From Marsupella aquatica (lineage: Eukaryota; Marchantiophyta): DNA of 64,000 bases. Every line of letters begins with the position of its first letter. The stretch's first letter is position 1. This document shows positions 49,161 to 61,830 of the stretch, in pieces. The notes beneath the pieces were generated by a model. It was given only the letters and a program-made list of their open reading frames with translations, did no database searches and was not told the origin of the DNA. The translations under genes were made by a program, and so were the position numbers. The stretch covers positions 5,022,001 to 5,086,000 of the forward strand of contig OZ316898.1 of the NCBI GenBank assembly GCA_973895155.1, given 5' to 3'.

Positions 49161-52100
49161 CAGATTTGCGGGGTGAATTTTCTTATGTACTCTGTATTTA
49201 TTTATTTATTTATTCATTAGAAGGAGCGCGAAGGTCCATCTAGTAGCTAAGTTGTAGCTTGGATGGACCATAAATTTTCGGGTTAGACCCCAATGGACCA
49301 AGCACTTTTTGACACCCTGTAGGATGCACATTTATACGAAGAAAAGTGCTGCCTGAGTAAAAATTATTGTTTCAAAGTGGTCCTTGCAAGTTCAAATCCA
49401 AGCATTTGGTGGAACATGGCCTTGTAAGGAGGACTAACGTGCCAGCTTATTTTTAGGTGCCAATTTCCACCAAATTCCACCTCCCCAAAATGTGTTAGTC
49501 ACTTTTAGCTAAAATTTGCTCGATTCTTTGTATACCATTGCCACTTTCCCACCAAACCAAGGACCCCATTTGCCAGAATCTAACAGTCATCCATAAATGT
49601 AAGGATATCTAACAGTCCGCAAAAGATAAAACTATTTAATGTAGGTAACCACTTGGTCTACCAAATAGACAATTTGACTTGTTGCAAAAGATAAGACTAA
49701 CATATTTAGGTAACGACTTGGTCTACCAAATAGACAATTAGACTTGTTGCAAAGATAAAACTATTTAATGTAGGTGGAGTAACTTATTCTTGCTCTGTTA
49801 CAACTCTTTCCAACAACAAAAATTTTCAGGCAGGGAAAGAACCAAGCCCATTGAAAAGGAGGAGAGTGGGGAGAAGAGGTAGGCCAGACAGAAGAACGCC
49901 ACGAGAGGAAGAAGGCTATGGTAGGCTGTAAGGGCCAGAGTGACTACCAATGCTTAACAAGAGAACCAGATACACTTTGGCCAGACTGCCACAGAATTGT
50001 GTTAGCAAACCCATTGCTGAGTAAAAAACCTCGGAACCATAAAATCACTATTTAATCCCTACATGTTAAATTAACGATATAATGTCCCCTAGCTGAACTA
50101 CTGTACCTAGCTGGGGGACGCATGCTTGACAGCCCTTAACCTTGAAAACTCCGTGCATAGTTGAAGTGTCATCTCTACGTGGACATCTCCCAAAAGCAAA
50201 AACATCACAACTCCACACTAGGTAACACAACTTACCATCCTACATCTACGTCAAAAACAAGCTAGAGTCTCACATGGCATCATGTAGCTAATCTCTTTCT
50301 TCACCTTGACAGGTTCCTAACTTCAACTTGCTCTCCTTGCTGGGTTGATTACTCCAAATTGGAAGATTCTTGGAAGGTTTCGTACTGTAGTTGGGCCACT
50401 ATGTTGACTAAAGCAGGAATAGTAGTTCAACGGGGGTTATACAAGTTGTGCAGGCCTTTGTTCTCCTCGCTTATTGGCAGAATGAATTGCGTCTTCTTGC
50501 CTCGTCTCCTCATTACTCTACAATGGAGCTCGCTTCATTACCTGGTCTCCTTCTTCTCTCTTTCCAAGGGGTAAGTTGGCAACTTTTGAACAATTTTGGA
50601 ACTGTGAATTTTCTTGTCCTTTACCATGGTTTCTCTTCTCTTCTTCAGATTCCTTTTCTTATTAATCTTCCCCAATGGGTTAAATTACTTTATTGATGCC
50701 GACCTCTCCCTCTCCTTCCTTCTCTACCTCAATTGGGAAGGCAGTGCCTGCCAATGCACGTATAGGAATCCTTTCTACTGAATTCTTCATGGAAGTGGAA
50801 GAGACAGTGATAGCTCTCACTCCACTTCTATTTTTTTGCTTTCTTCCACTCTTTTTCTTTATCCTTTCGGCAAATCCTACATAGGAATATAGGTTTGCTT
50901 AATTTGAGCCACATAGTAGAATGCCAACTTGAATTTGTCTTCCAGAAAGAAGGTCTCTTAACTCTCCTCAATATCATTTCTTTCATTTCTTCCTTGGAGC
51001 TATTTTCTACCACTCCTCTCCTCTCTTTTAAGGATCTTGAGGAAATTCTTTGCTATGACCCTTCCTGGTGGTGGCTACCCTGTGCTAGCTCTCTAACTAA
51101 CGGCCCAAACTCTCTACTTCTAACTATTGTCTACTAGTTAGTATATCCTTCTTGCCTCTCACCTTGAGCAAAACCAAAAATTGTCACAACTATTTCTTTT
51201 CTTGATTTGAGTGATACCGAGGAATCTTCCTCTACCCCAATGATCTATCTCTGTACCAACTTGAGGAACTTCCTCTTTGTTGTGTCTGGTGACTATTATC
51301 CTTGTTCCTCTAAGTTTCTCTTCCGGTTTCTCTTTGGATGAGTCTTTATTTGCTTTTGGGCAACTCTTGGCTTAGGCATGAATGCAAAAAAATTGATGAT
51401 ATCATATGTCTTTGTCAATGAATGTATCTTAATGTTGATGTTGAAAACCAACCTTTGAGAGAACTTTTTCAATTTTGTCTTTACCAAAATTGCATTCTTG
51501 TGAAACGGTGTTCCAGACCCCAAGTGCATCCTTGCTACTTCTTGCACTTAATATCATATCAGCACAACAACAAAGGTAGTACTTACCTTCCTTAATTTGG
51601 ATGTTGATCAATAGTTTGAGCTTTGTCGGGTTACATTGGCTGAATCTCATTGAGTTATTCACTGTTCTCAATTGTTAGAGGTAAAGATATCAAATCCATT
51701 CGACTTGTTCTCAATTCATCATCAGGTTCATTGTTCTCAAATAACCTCAGGGGTGACTTTGTTATGAGCATCCCACAGTCGTTTTGGATCTTCACTATTT
51801 ACTTTAACAAGAAATAGAGAGTTTGCAGGTGATTATATTTGTGATAAGCTTAGCTAAATTTGTTCTTATCCATTTGTCCACCACTTTTGCATTTGGCATC
51901 CCTTCAATAGAAAGAACACTCCTTGGAAGTGAACACTATGTCGATCATAGAATAGACTTCTTGCAGTGGTACTTTTTTATCACAGGGTAAGCCCAGTCAC
52001 CCTGATGGTGTTGTAAGATGAAAGAATGTAGTCTCTTATTGTGTTCCTCTTTCCCCTATCCTGCATTTCTTTATTTGAGAATGCTCTTCCTTGGTCTTGA

Positions 52101-54700
52101 TCCTTTCCTCTTCCCACTCCAGTAGAATTTTGCCATCTTGGAAATGTATCTCCCTTCCATCCACACTTCCCAATCCTTCTAATCATGGCCTAACCAAATT
52201 CCTGTCCCTTGCTACATTCCCTACCTCCAACTGGAATCAGGCGCTCTTCCTATTCTAGCCTACAATGTACATGTACTTCCTCCTAATGTAAACACACCCC
52301 TCATTATTGTTGTTGTTAAGTTGTTGTTATTGATGATCTTACTTGGCAACAATTTTTAAAGTACTCCCAGCTTTGCCACGTGACTCTAACTGCCATTTAA
52401 TTTCTAATGGGTTTGCTCCACCAATATCTCCTGTAGCTCTGGCCACTCCTAGATTCTGACACTCCTTTTGTGAGTTTGGTTTTTGAAATTATCTTGGCCC
52501 AACACAAAGTGCATGTTAGGAGGGTGCCTTGGTATTAATGTGAATTTCCTTGTCGATGTTTCCAATTGTCAGTTCAATTAAGACCAGCATAATAGATGTT
52601 TACAAAGTGATTGCCAATTATTTGGATAGGTCATTAAAAAAATGATTGAGGGGTATAAAAATAGAAAATTGCCAACTAGTTTGGAAGCCCCCTAGTCCTG
52701 CATGTAACAAATGTTTTGCTTGAGATTCCCAACATCGGTTGGAGTTATAAAAATTATGTGGTAAAGCAAGGGAAATAATATATGTATTCTTGGGGTGGGG
52801 GAGACGATTAGTGTTGGATTTAGGGCAACATGTATGATAATGTGGGTGGGAGGTTAGAGAAAGGGCACATGAAATGTGGATTGGAAAGGAGGGAAGGAAT
52901 TCGTGGATAAGGTCAGGTTATTGGGTGGTGTGAAAACCATGCAAGGCTCATGGCAGTTGGGCATGGAAATGATCAGAGGTAGGTTCCAGGCTGGCACATG
53001 TACATGGTCAGGAATTTAATTATTATAGAGTGAGGCAGGCAATCTTGAACTTACGTGATGTAGGGTTCATTTTGAAAGGTGGAGGGTGAAGAGAGAGCAT
53101 TTTGGGAGATGGATTTTGGGAGGAGGATGACAAGTTAGAAAGGAGGATGACAAGTTAGAAGGTGCAAAGCCTGCGTTGTACATTGTGTGAGAGTTGAAAG
53201 GCAAAGAGATGGAGAGAAGAGGAGATAGGGAAGAGGGTAGGGATTGTTTTCTTTTCTCTTTGAAGACGTCCCCCCATTTTTCATTTGTATTTTGCAATGA
53301 ATTTATCTGGCAGAATATTCCCCCTTCCCCTTGTTCTTGGTTCTAAATATACTATTAATAAAAAAATCTGAGGCGTGCTCCAAGCACTTTAAAGCCAGCT
53401 CATGAAGGCATTGGCCCAGATAAAGCATTTCCTCTTTTTTAATAGAGCTCAAAGGCAATAAGAGGGCGAGACTTGTTATGTTTGTTGTGAGAGTTGAAAG
53501 GTACGGAGAGAGAGAGAAGAGGAGATAGGGTTTGCTTTTCTTTCTTTCTTTATTACAGCTCAAACGCAATAAGAGGGGAAGACTCGTTTTCTTTGCCTTT
53601 TGTGAGGAGGCAACCACATTAGGTGAAGAGATTGATGTTGTCTTTGGTCATTCTGTTGAGGAGGAAACGCACTCATAAGGGAGGGACGGAGAGATAGAGA
53701 ATAGTTTACATCCACGTTGAGTCAAGGTTGGGAAGGATTGGGAAGACTAGGCGATCATGAAGTAAGAGAGTTAGTTAGGGGGGATTGATTTGAGATAGAG
53801 ATAGAGAGAATTGATTTTGGGTATTTCTTTGGAGCAAGGTGAAGGGGGAACATTAGGGTCAAAGAAGAGATCGATTTTGGACATCTCAATCGTGAGGTGG
53901 GCGATTGTGCGAGGGAGAAAGGGGGGCTTCGTTGATTGATGATCATGGTGATCATTTCATCCCTAGGCTAGACAAGTTAGTAATAAGGGGAGGCCGGAGG
54001 GGGCAAGGGAGAGAGGGACATTGATTTCTGTCGTTCATTTATATCGTCACTAGGGTAAACTAGTGAGGGGACAGAGAAGTGTGTGACATTGATTGAGCTC
54101 GTGTATGTGTGCGATGTCGTGAGGGAAGGGAACAGTGTGAGGTAGAGATTGTCGATTTGGGTTGTTCCCCATTCTCTTGGGGCAAATGGGCATACATGTT
54201 GCCCAGTGAGAGGTGGTACTTTAGTATCCATACGTGATCTTGGTGGTCTTGCTTGTAACGTTGGCGTTGAGTCCTGCTTTGTTGTCTTACATGATTGCAT
54301 CATTGTCCTGTTTAGCAAAACTGTAATAAGGGAAAGGAGGTGAGCTCAGATCAGATCGGACTCTACGCGACCATCGTGTTGCTTGAAGGCGAGTTGGGGT
54401 TATTACAATAGCAAGTAAGTGGTTGCTGGAGTTTTGGACTTGCCATGATTGTGGACCAAATTTTTATTTCACGTGAGCCAAAGTTTGAAAGGGAGGGAGG
54501 GAGGGATTGCATTGTCACTGGAGTGTTACGTTACGTTACTGACTCGAGAGATGTGTTAACTTGTGTCGTAAAGAGTTGGTGGTGGGTTTGGTGGGGTGGC
54601 CTATCTTTTTTGTGTTTTGGGTATGTTTTCGTCTATTCGTTCGCAACTACAATAGTAGGTTTTGAATGAAGCCTTTTTCTCGAAGCTCTGCGCAGATATC
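49161..54700. other. long intergenic stretch, probably decayed repeats
   Basis: No gene is supported. It contains a TTTA run (49195-49218), the 65-bp tandem repeat at 49619-49775, AT-rich sequence with stop-broken frames, and a purine-rich plus-strand stretch (52750-54100, GGGA/GAGA-rich) in which 'gaggatgacaagttagaaag' is duplicated near 53122-53160. Confidence 0.5.
49619..49775. repeat. tandem repeat, about 65-bp unit, 2.3 copies
   Basis: 'cttggtctaccaaatagaca' occurs at 49652 and 49717, flanked by repeated 'ttgcaaa(a)gataaaac' blocks. Confidence 0.85.
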
Positions 54701-54836
54701 TGAGCTCTATTAATTATCTTTCTGTCTGGCTTTCAAGTCGTTCGCAACGTGGTCGACGCATTTTCTCGAGCTCCACCCAAAGAAATCTGTCGCGTGCGTT
54801 TTTCTTCTCCCTGCGGACAAGGGCTTGTCCCTGCAG

Positions 54837-54870
54837 AGGGAGGGAGGGAGGGACGGACGGACGGACGGAC
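54837..54870. repeat. (GGGA)n(CGGA)n microsatellite
   Basis: GGGA units run into GGAC/CGGA units in the presumed 5' region of the PHD-finger gene. Confidence 0.9.
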
Positions 54871-55082
54871 AACGCTTTTTGGAAGGGAGAGAGCCCTCAT
54901 CACTTCGCTCGAGAATAACGACGAGGACGTATTATTTCTCGAGCACGGTACGTGAAAGTTGATTTTTATTATTAGCGCTCCGCAGCGTTTGTTTTGCACC
55001 AGACCCTCGGTGTTTGCTCCCTCTCTCCCTCCCTCGAAAAGGCCGATCCGGTACCGGTAATCACGGCTTCTTCTCTTCGTCC

Positions 55083-55124
55083 CTTCTCTTCTTCTCTTCT
55101 CTTCTCTTCTCTTCTCTTCTCTTC
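55083..55124. repeat. (TTCTC)n microsatellite
   Basis: A pyrimidine repeat typical of plant promoters and 5' UTRs, about 560 bases before the PHD-finger start codon. Confidence 0.9.
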
Positions 55125-55681
55125 GTCTGGACTCCGTTTCCCGTTGGTGTGCCTTCGTCCCCTCCTGGACTTCTGGTTTGGTCTAGTTTGAACCTTCTTT
55201 CCTCTTGAACCAGGTCCGCCCCCTTCATGAAAGATGCATCACCTTCCGGATCCCCGGATCCGGTAAGGAAATGCAGTGGACTGCGGCCTTACCGGGGCTC
55301 GGAAGGGAATGATCATGATTTCATTTTGTCGTCGCGGAGTCGAAGTGCGTGGAGGCATTCTTGACCCTGAGGAAAAAGTTTGCTCACTTCGGACTGACGA
55401 GCGGTGAGGCTAATCTGATGATGGTACGATTGGACACTCATCTTGGTTGGAATCGACTGGCAGGTGCAGTTGCAGGCCGGACGTCAGGATCATACTTGTA
55501 GGTTCCTAGTCTCGAATCGACCACTGTACGGGATGTAAGGGCGATCAAGAGAATTATTACTGTCTTGTCTATCGATCGTTCAACCAGGGGGATTTGATTG
55601 TACAGAATCGGTTGTTTGGGGGCGCTTCGGGGTGATGGAAATGCGCGCTGAAATAATGCATGCTCTGAGTTTTGTAGCATC

Positions 55682-58600
55682 ATGATCTTGGGCTGTGAGG
55701 GACTGGCCGACTATCACTGTGGGCTCCATAGCTTGGAGGTTCCTGTGACTAGTGGCACCGGGCTGCAACAGTCTACGTGCTCATTTGCTGCCCATGTTGG
55801 CTCCAAGTGTGGAAGGTGGAAAGCAGAGGATTGGTGCGAGTCAGGAGCTCTGTCTTCGGACGGGACAGGGATTTTTGCTGAGAATGCTCTGGTGAACAGT
55901 CCTGACAAGAAGGAAGAGTTAATTGGCGACAGTAGTGGGTTATGCCCTGATGATAGTGAAGGCATTGCCCTCTATATCGATCTGCCATGTTCACCCTGTA
56001 AGGATTCAGCAGAGTTTGCGTGCATAAAATCCCCCGAGCAATTTTTATTAGCAGAAGGACCAAAGGGAGGCACTGCCGGGCCAGCATTGGCGACAGGCTC
56101 ACATGAGCAACTCAAGATGACTAGCCCACCGGAAGTCTCTCAAAAATCCGAATCAAGGAGATCCTCAAGTTTGAGTCTTCATGTACTGAGGGCTTTGTTG
56201 AAGACCGACAATGTGCCTAGGATTAAAAGACTGCGGCAGGTAACTGCTATTGATCAGAATCCAGAAAGTGCCTCTTACATGCTTAAGAAACCTGAAATAT
56301 TGCCGAACTTGAAAATGTCTACAACACCAGTAAAAGATGGATTGGCGGAGAGTGTACAAGGCAAAGACGTAAAGGCAGGGCTAGCTGAGTCTAATTTTAT
56401 GAAGGACTCAGGTGGTGATCAACATAGAAATTGCTGTCAAGGGGAATCTCCTTGTTTGATTGTAGAAAAGACTGAATCAAAGATTCCTTTAAATCTAGGA
56501 ACACACGCGTTGAGGGCTCTGATCGAGGCCGACGATGTCCAGAAATTGAAGAGGCGCCGGTTGACAACTCCTGCAGATTTAGCTTTTGTCAAGGATTCGA
56601 AGGATGTTTTACATGGAAATTCTCCAGACTTTGTGAGTAGGCAATCCAGTGATCTCCCTCTGGCAAAGGAAACCGAATGCTCGGAAGAGTCCTTGCCAAG
56701 CTCGGACGCAGATGGACTTCCGGTCCGTAGAACCTCAGCTCAGAGTGACATTGCACAAAGTACCATGGACAACACAGGATCTGGGGACTCCACCTCAGAC
56801 GTTGCTTCAAGTGGGCTACTCAAGGGTAAGAGTGATACTAATAGTGATTCGAGTGAATCACCATCGCATTCCCATGACAGAGAAACTTTAGATAAGTACA
56901 TGACTCGGCCTCCTAGACTTTCTTCTGGAGGTTCTATAGGTGCCTTCTGTTCAAAGAAGAAAGAATGGTTAGGTCAGCATCATGGTGGTAATAAAGGGGA
57001 AAGCGATAGTGGACAGGATAAGAGTTTTGCTGGGAATGTGGGAAAATGTTATCGATCAGCTATCGACAAGCGCCCTGCTGCACCGCATCCCGGTTTCGTT
57101 GGTGATGGAGCGAATGTGCAACTCTGCAGGGTCTGTGGAGAAAGAGAAGACGCAACAAGCTCTCTCATTTGTGACTCTTGTGAGCAGGTTTTTCACATGG
57201 GTTGTATAAACGTTCGAATGAAAATCATTCCACGAGTTGATGAGTGGCTCTGCCGACCATGTAAGAGGAAACGGAAGATGTGCAGAGAAAGTGAGAACCA
57301 AGGTGACTCTGATGCTGGAGAGCCTAAGGATTGGTGGCGGGAAGATTCCCGCATTGGTAGAGTTGAGAGAGAATTATTACGTATGAGCAATGGTCGAAGG
57401 ATGAAAGTGCGGCTTGGACCCAAATTCCAGGCAGATGTTCCAGAGTGGACTGGCATAGTCGATGAGGTTGACCTGGATGACAACCTGTGAGCACTTCAAC
57501 CCCAATCACTTCTTTTAATTGTCAATTGCACGAGTCGAACGAAGAGACTTATTTATGTGGGCCGACTAGACCGTAGTCACTGAGAGCACATCTTGTGTGT
57601 TTTCCAGTGCAGAAACTTCCTACCGTTTTGGAGAGGAGATTCCTCTCACTAGCGAGGAGAAGCGACTCAAACAAGAGACTGCACAATACAATCTAGCGAA
57701 TGTACGGGCTAAGTTTTTTTCTTGTTCCTCTTACTCCACTTTGGGTTGGATATCAACTACAATGAGTCCTATTCCGTTGGTTAAACTACTAGAAAATAGC
57801 TTCGTTTTCTGTGTAAGGGTCCTGGAGCTCTCTTGTTCTTATGATGGTTGGTTGCCTCTTTTGCAGGATATATGGCCTAAAGGGTGGTTGCCTGCTATTC
57901 AGCTTCCACCAGGCTCGAAAGAAAATTGGATTCAGTGCACTCTACTTTTGTTCGAAGAAGGCGAGATGTGTCTTGACGGCTCAACTGCAGAAAAAGATAT
58001 CTTCTGTGGGAAATGGAGAAGGTGTTCTTCCAAAACAGTCCTAGGAACATTCTGAAGTTTCTGAAATCTGAGATGTCTAGACTTGTGATATGTCTAGACT
58101 GTTTTGGAAACTTTCACTCTGAAGGGACGATAACAAGTTTGAGTAGGTGATAGTTCATACAGACGGTGAAATCTAGATTCAATTCCAGCTCACATCCAGT
58201 CTACCATCGTGTATAATCAGGTCTAGCTAAGACCTTAGTGTTGAAACCTATTATCTCACATGCAAGAAGAGCCTTCCGTCGATAATTCGAATAAGTGTTG
58301 TTGTGGATTTCATTCAATGTGTTTTTTAATCTTGGAATACACTAAGGATCTCCATCCAGATATCACTCTATGCTGGGCGGGATTTGTTTGGGACTTGTTA
58401 GTTAAAGTTTGGTAGTCCGTAATTGTGTACTAGAACATTTTTGGAGGATAATACTAGCCGCAGAAGAGGTCTCATAGTTGTAAATTTGGTCATGTCGTAA
58501 CTGACCGTTGAATTTGTTTGCGCTGTTGCGTGGATGCCTAATTTCAGGGCTCCTTTAGGGATAGTGCCAAATGATCAGTGGGAATGTTCCTGCGCCCTTG

Positions 58601-58997
58601 TCTGGGATCCTCGGCATGCAGATTGTGCCGTACCCCAGGTCAGTTACTTCGCCTGCAACTTTAGCTTTCCAGCTTGAACAGAAACGTATGTCTTGAGTAT
58701 AACTCCTATGCGTGGGTGTGTGAACTTCACTGTTAAACAGGTCATTTGCAGATTGGTTGTGGTGTTTACGCTTAAAACGGAGCCTTAGGGTACTCAATTT
58801 GGTCATCCCTGAAGATCTTACCTGTAATACTTAAGTAGAAAATGCTACTACTCATTAAATTTAAGTGTAAAATCAATTTCTTTCTTTTTTAGTCATTGTC
58901 TTTCTCTTGGACTGTGCAGGAATTGCCTACAGAAGAGATCGAGGAGCGTTTGAAATCTGCAAAGCTCAATGTTAAAGAAGAGCCTGCCTTTGTTTAA
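55682..58997 (+). CDS. PHD-finger protein with C-terminal CW-like zinc site
   Basis: Exons 55682-57486, 57608-57701, 57867-58021, 58548-58638 and 58920-58997 join with matching phases (2,0,2,0) to give 740 aa. Residues 482-530 are a PHD finger (LCRVCGE...CDSCEQVFHMGC...WLCRPC), a nuclear histone-tail reader fold. A conserved stretch follows near 555-590 (RRMKVRLGPKFQADVPEWTG), as in plant PHD proteins of this type. The last exons give WIQC (Cys657), FCGKWRRAP (Cys680), QWECSC (Cys698/700) and ADC (Cys711), a spacing resembling a CW zinc finger. The N-terminal half is polar, with two related segments near residues 164 and 270 (LRALLKTDNV / LRALIEADDV). A TGA lies ten codons before the ATG at 55682, in frame. 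It is probably a chromatin or transcription regulator; the target is unknown. Confidence 0.87.
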
Positions 58998-61830
58998 TGT
59001 TAGTGATTTTTTCCACCATTTGAATGTGCTCAACACAATGTTATGTGAGATGGACGTGGCATTGTGGTAGCCTGGCTTTTTTGGGTCTGTTTTTACCGGG
59101 TTATTTTTAGTTCCCCCTAAATTCTGGTACGTTGGATGTTTTCTCTGTCTGCAGATGGATAATATGAATTCGTAACCAATTTGGGAAGTGAATGCTGCAA
59201 CGAAAGGACCAAAAGGGAGACCTGTTCTTTTTAATCCTACAGTAGCTGTCAGCCTTCCTTAGGTAAAGCTAACCTACTTCCCTTGCTGTTTCAGAGGTGC
59301 TCGGATTCACAGGTTGCTTTGAGTAAGTTTGAGATTCTCTAATGGGCTGCTCTCATGCATGAACAGCTAAATAAGCTGTCTTCCAAACATGTGGATGTAG
59401 GTTTATCGCAATCGTCGTCATTATGGCTGAGGTTATCCCAACCAATTTAAACCGAAGTCATGGTTTAGAATGAAGGCTTGTGGATGGATCCATGGGGAAC
59501 TAGTCTTTGTCCAAGTTTTGGCAAAGACAGCTTTGCACATGATTTCACTGAATTGTTGTTGTACTGAAGATGTGGAGATTTATAAGTGGTAGAGGTTTGG
59601 TTCCGAACTAAAGCAGCTGTTGTACTTCAAAGTCAGTTACGCCCTGTGTTGAAAACAGTAGGTTCCGTGAGCAATTGCAACTTTGTAGTTTGAAGGCGTG
59701 AAGGGGTGAATTTAAAGGCATCTCATACAGTACTTGACAGATTCTCTAATCAAAGCACAATGAAGCTGTGATTGTTTCATCCCTGACGTTTAACTGCAGG
59801 TGGAACATCTAGTGGAGTGATTAAGGGATTTCATTGTGATTTTTTCCGACCAGGACCGTAAGGATGTTGCTGTCGGCCAAGTCGATAGTCTCAATTAATT
59901 CCACTTTCAGGAATCCAAGTAAGTGTGGAGTCCAAGTCGTTGATAGCATCCAAGCTGCTAACTGGTTATAGTTCTGTCTACATTGGGCTGTGCATCTGAA
60001 TGTGCAAGTCGGCATTAGTGTTTTTCACCTACCCTGGCCCTGTGCGACATGACAACAAAGCCTAGGGTATTAAACTCTAACCACGTACAAGGAGTATGAG
60101 TAAATTCATTTGAATCCAACCCAGAAGACAAAGTTTCTCAGTTGATGAGCATTAATTCACCCAGTTGACCAGCACACGCTGTATGAGATGGCCAAGTTAC
60201 TCCCTCGAATGAACTTGAGGAAGAATTTGACAGACAATATTTTAATGGAAGGCTTCAGCTGAGATCTTCTCTTGGGCAAGTAGTGATCAAAGTGTGTCCA
60301 TTATTGACTACAATGAACCCTTCACGTCGCAATCCTAACACATGATTAGGAGAAACAATCGAAGGATGGGTTTGTTAGCCATTCAAGGCCTTGATGTGCA
60401 TTTAACAAGGTCATCCCACGAAAATTCTCCAATTAAGGAAATAAAGTACTACTTGAGTCCATAGGGCTCTAGTACAACAAAGAGTAGTCTAGGGCAGATT
60501 GAAAGTTTATTACCAACCCTTAGAGATCCATTGGCCGGACATCCACAGTGCACAGAAAGGCTTAACTATACATCAAGCCCACAGACCCTTCTGTCTTTAA
60601 TCATTCACTGGCCATGACTGATTTAAGCTCACGGTAGGTTCTGCAAATGATACTAAAACAATCCAGTCCTCATGTGTGCTGGGAAGACGTGAATCAGCAA
60701 CAAGTACGAGGTTTGGGCTGAACTGTAAGCTAAGAAAGCATTTCCGTCTCCAATGAAGTGCCCATGAAACTGAATGCATTCGATCCTGATTTGGAAGATA
60801 GTCCAAAGTTCTCCAAAAATAACTCCATATTGACTTGGAGAAAAGCACTGTCATCCACCCCTGGTGAGTCTCTGTAAATTGTATCTTTTTATGTTCATAA
60901 ATCTGGAATTCCAAGGCAAAACGAAAGGACACTACTAGTGGAGAAACAAGTTACGGTGTCTTTCCACATTTCTATTTTGCAAAGGGGGGTTCTGCATCAG
61001 AATTGTTCTGGGGCTTGACCTGTACAGGTCCTCTGTCTTACAATCTGAGAAAAACCCTCAGATTTCATTTTTAACTTGAAAGGCACATTCATCATAAGCC
61101 CAGAACTATAATGTGAATACAATTGATGTAGTGAGTGCAATTTTAAGTCAAAACTAAGAGAGAAATGGACTTTGTGTCTACAAGTCATGGCCAAATCAAA
61201 GAGGCAGTGAACGTGTGATTCTCGCATTCACTAATTACTCCACATCTAAAACTGGCGCTCTCACTACTTTTGATCTTGCAAGCTCCTTGTTGTGGCTGCC
61301 AAGCTACTCGTCAATGAGTTTTGCTGGTTTTGATTCAAAGACGCATAATCTTGTTTGTTTATTACATTGTCTTGTTTGCTTATTACGGCAATTATATACA
61401 CTCATGTTTGCGACTGAAAATGTTGACATGAGTGCATGTGGTGCCAGAAAATTTGTTCACTGACCAAAATCTAGTCACTTGTAGCGGCAATTAAGATAAT
61501 CAATTGCAGGCAAAACGTCAGTTTAGTATTGTGATGGGGGCCCAAAAATGGCCCCAAGCATTAGTGTCCACCTTATTGTCAAAACCTATGGCCCAACTTG
61601 CATGGGGCAGTCCTAAAGAATGCAGCCCTTAGCAGCAAAACCCTCAGCCAAAAGCAGATTTGGAGTGACAACATTATCTGCTGCCCTGCAATGTCTGCTT
61701 GGGTTTTATTATGAAATCATAGGTGGGGACCTCAATAGTTGGAAAGTTTCCAGGCCTTGCCCTTGGGATTCCAAAAATATTGCAGTCAGGCCTAGCACAG
61801 GAGGGGGTTTAGGCATGTAACTCTCGTTCA
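58998..61830. other. intergenic 3' of the PHD gene, nothing recognised
   Basis: AT-rich, only short open frames in both strands and no domain recognised. The first 200-300 bases are likely 3' UTR. Confidence 0.5.
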
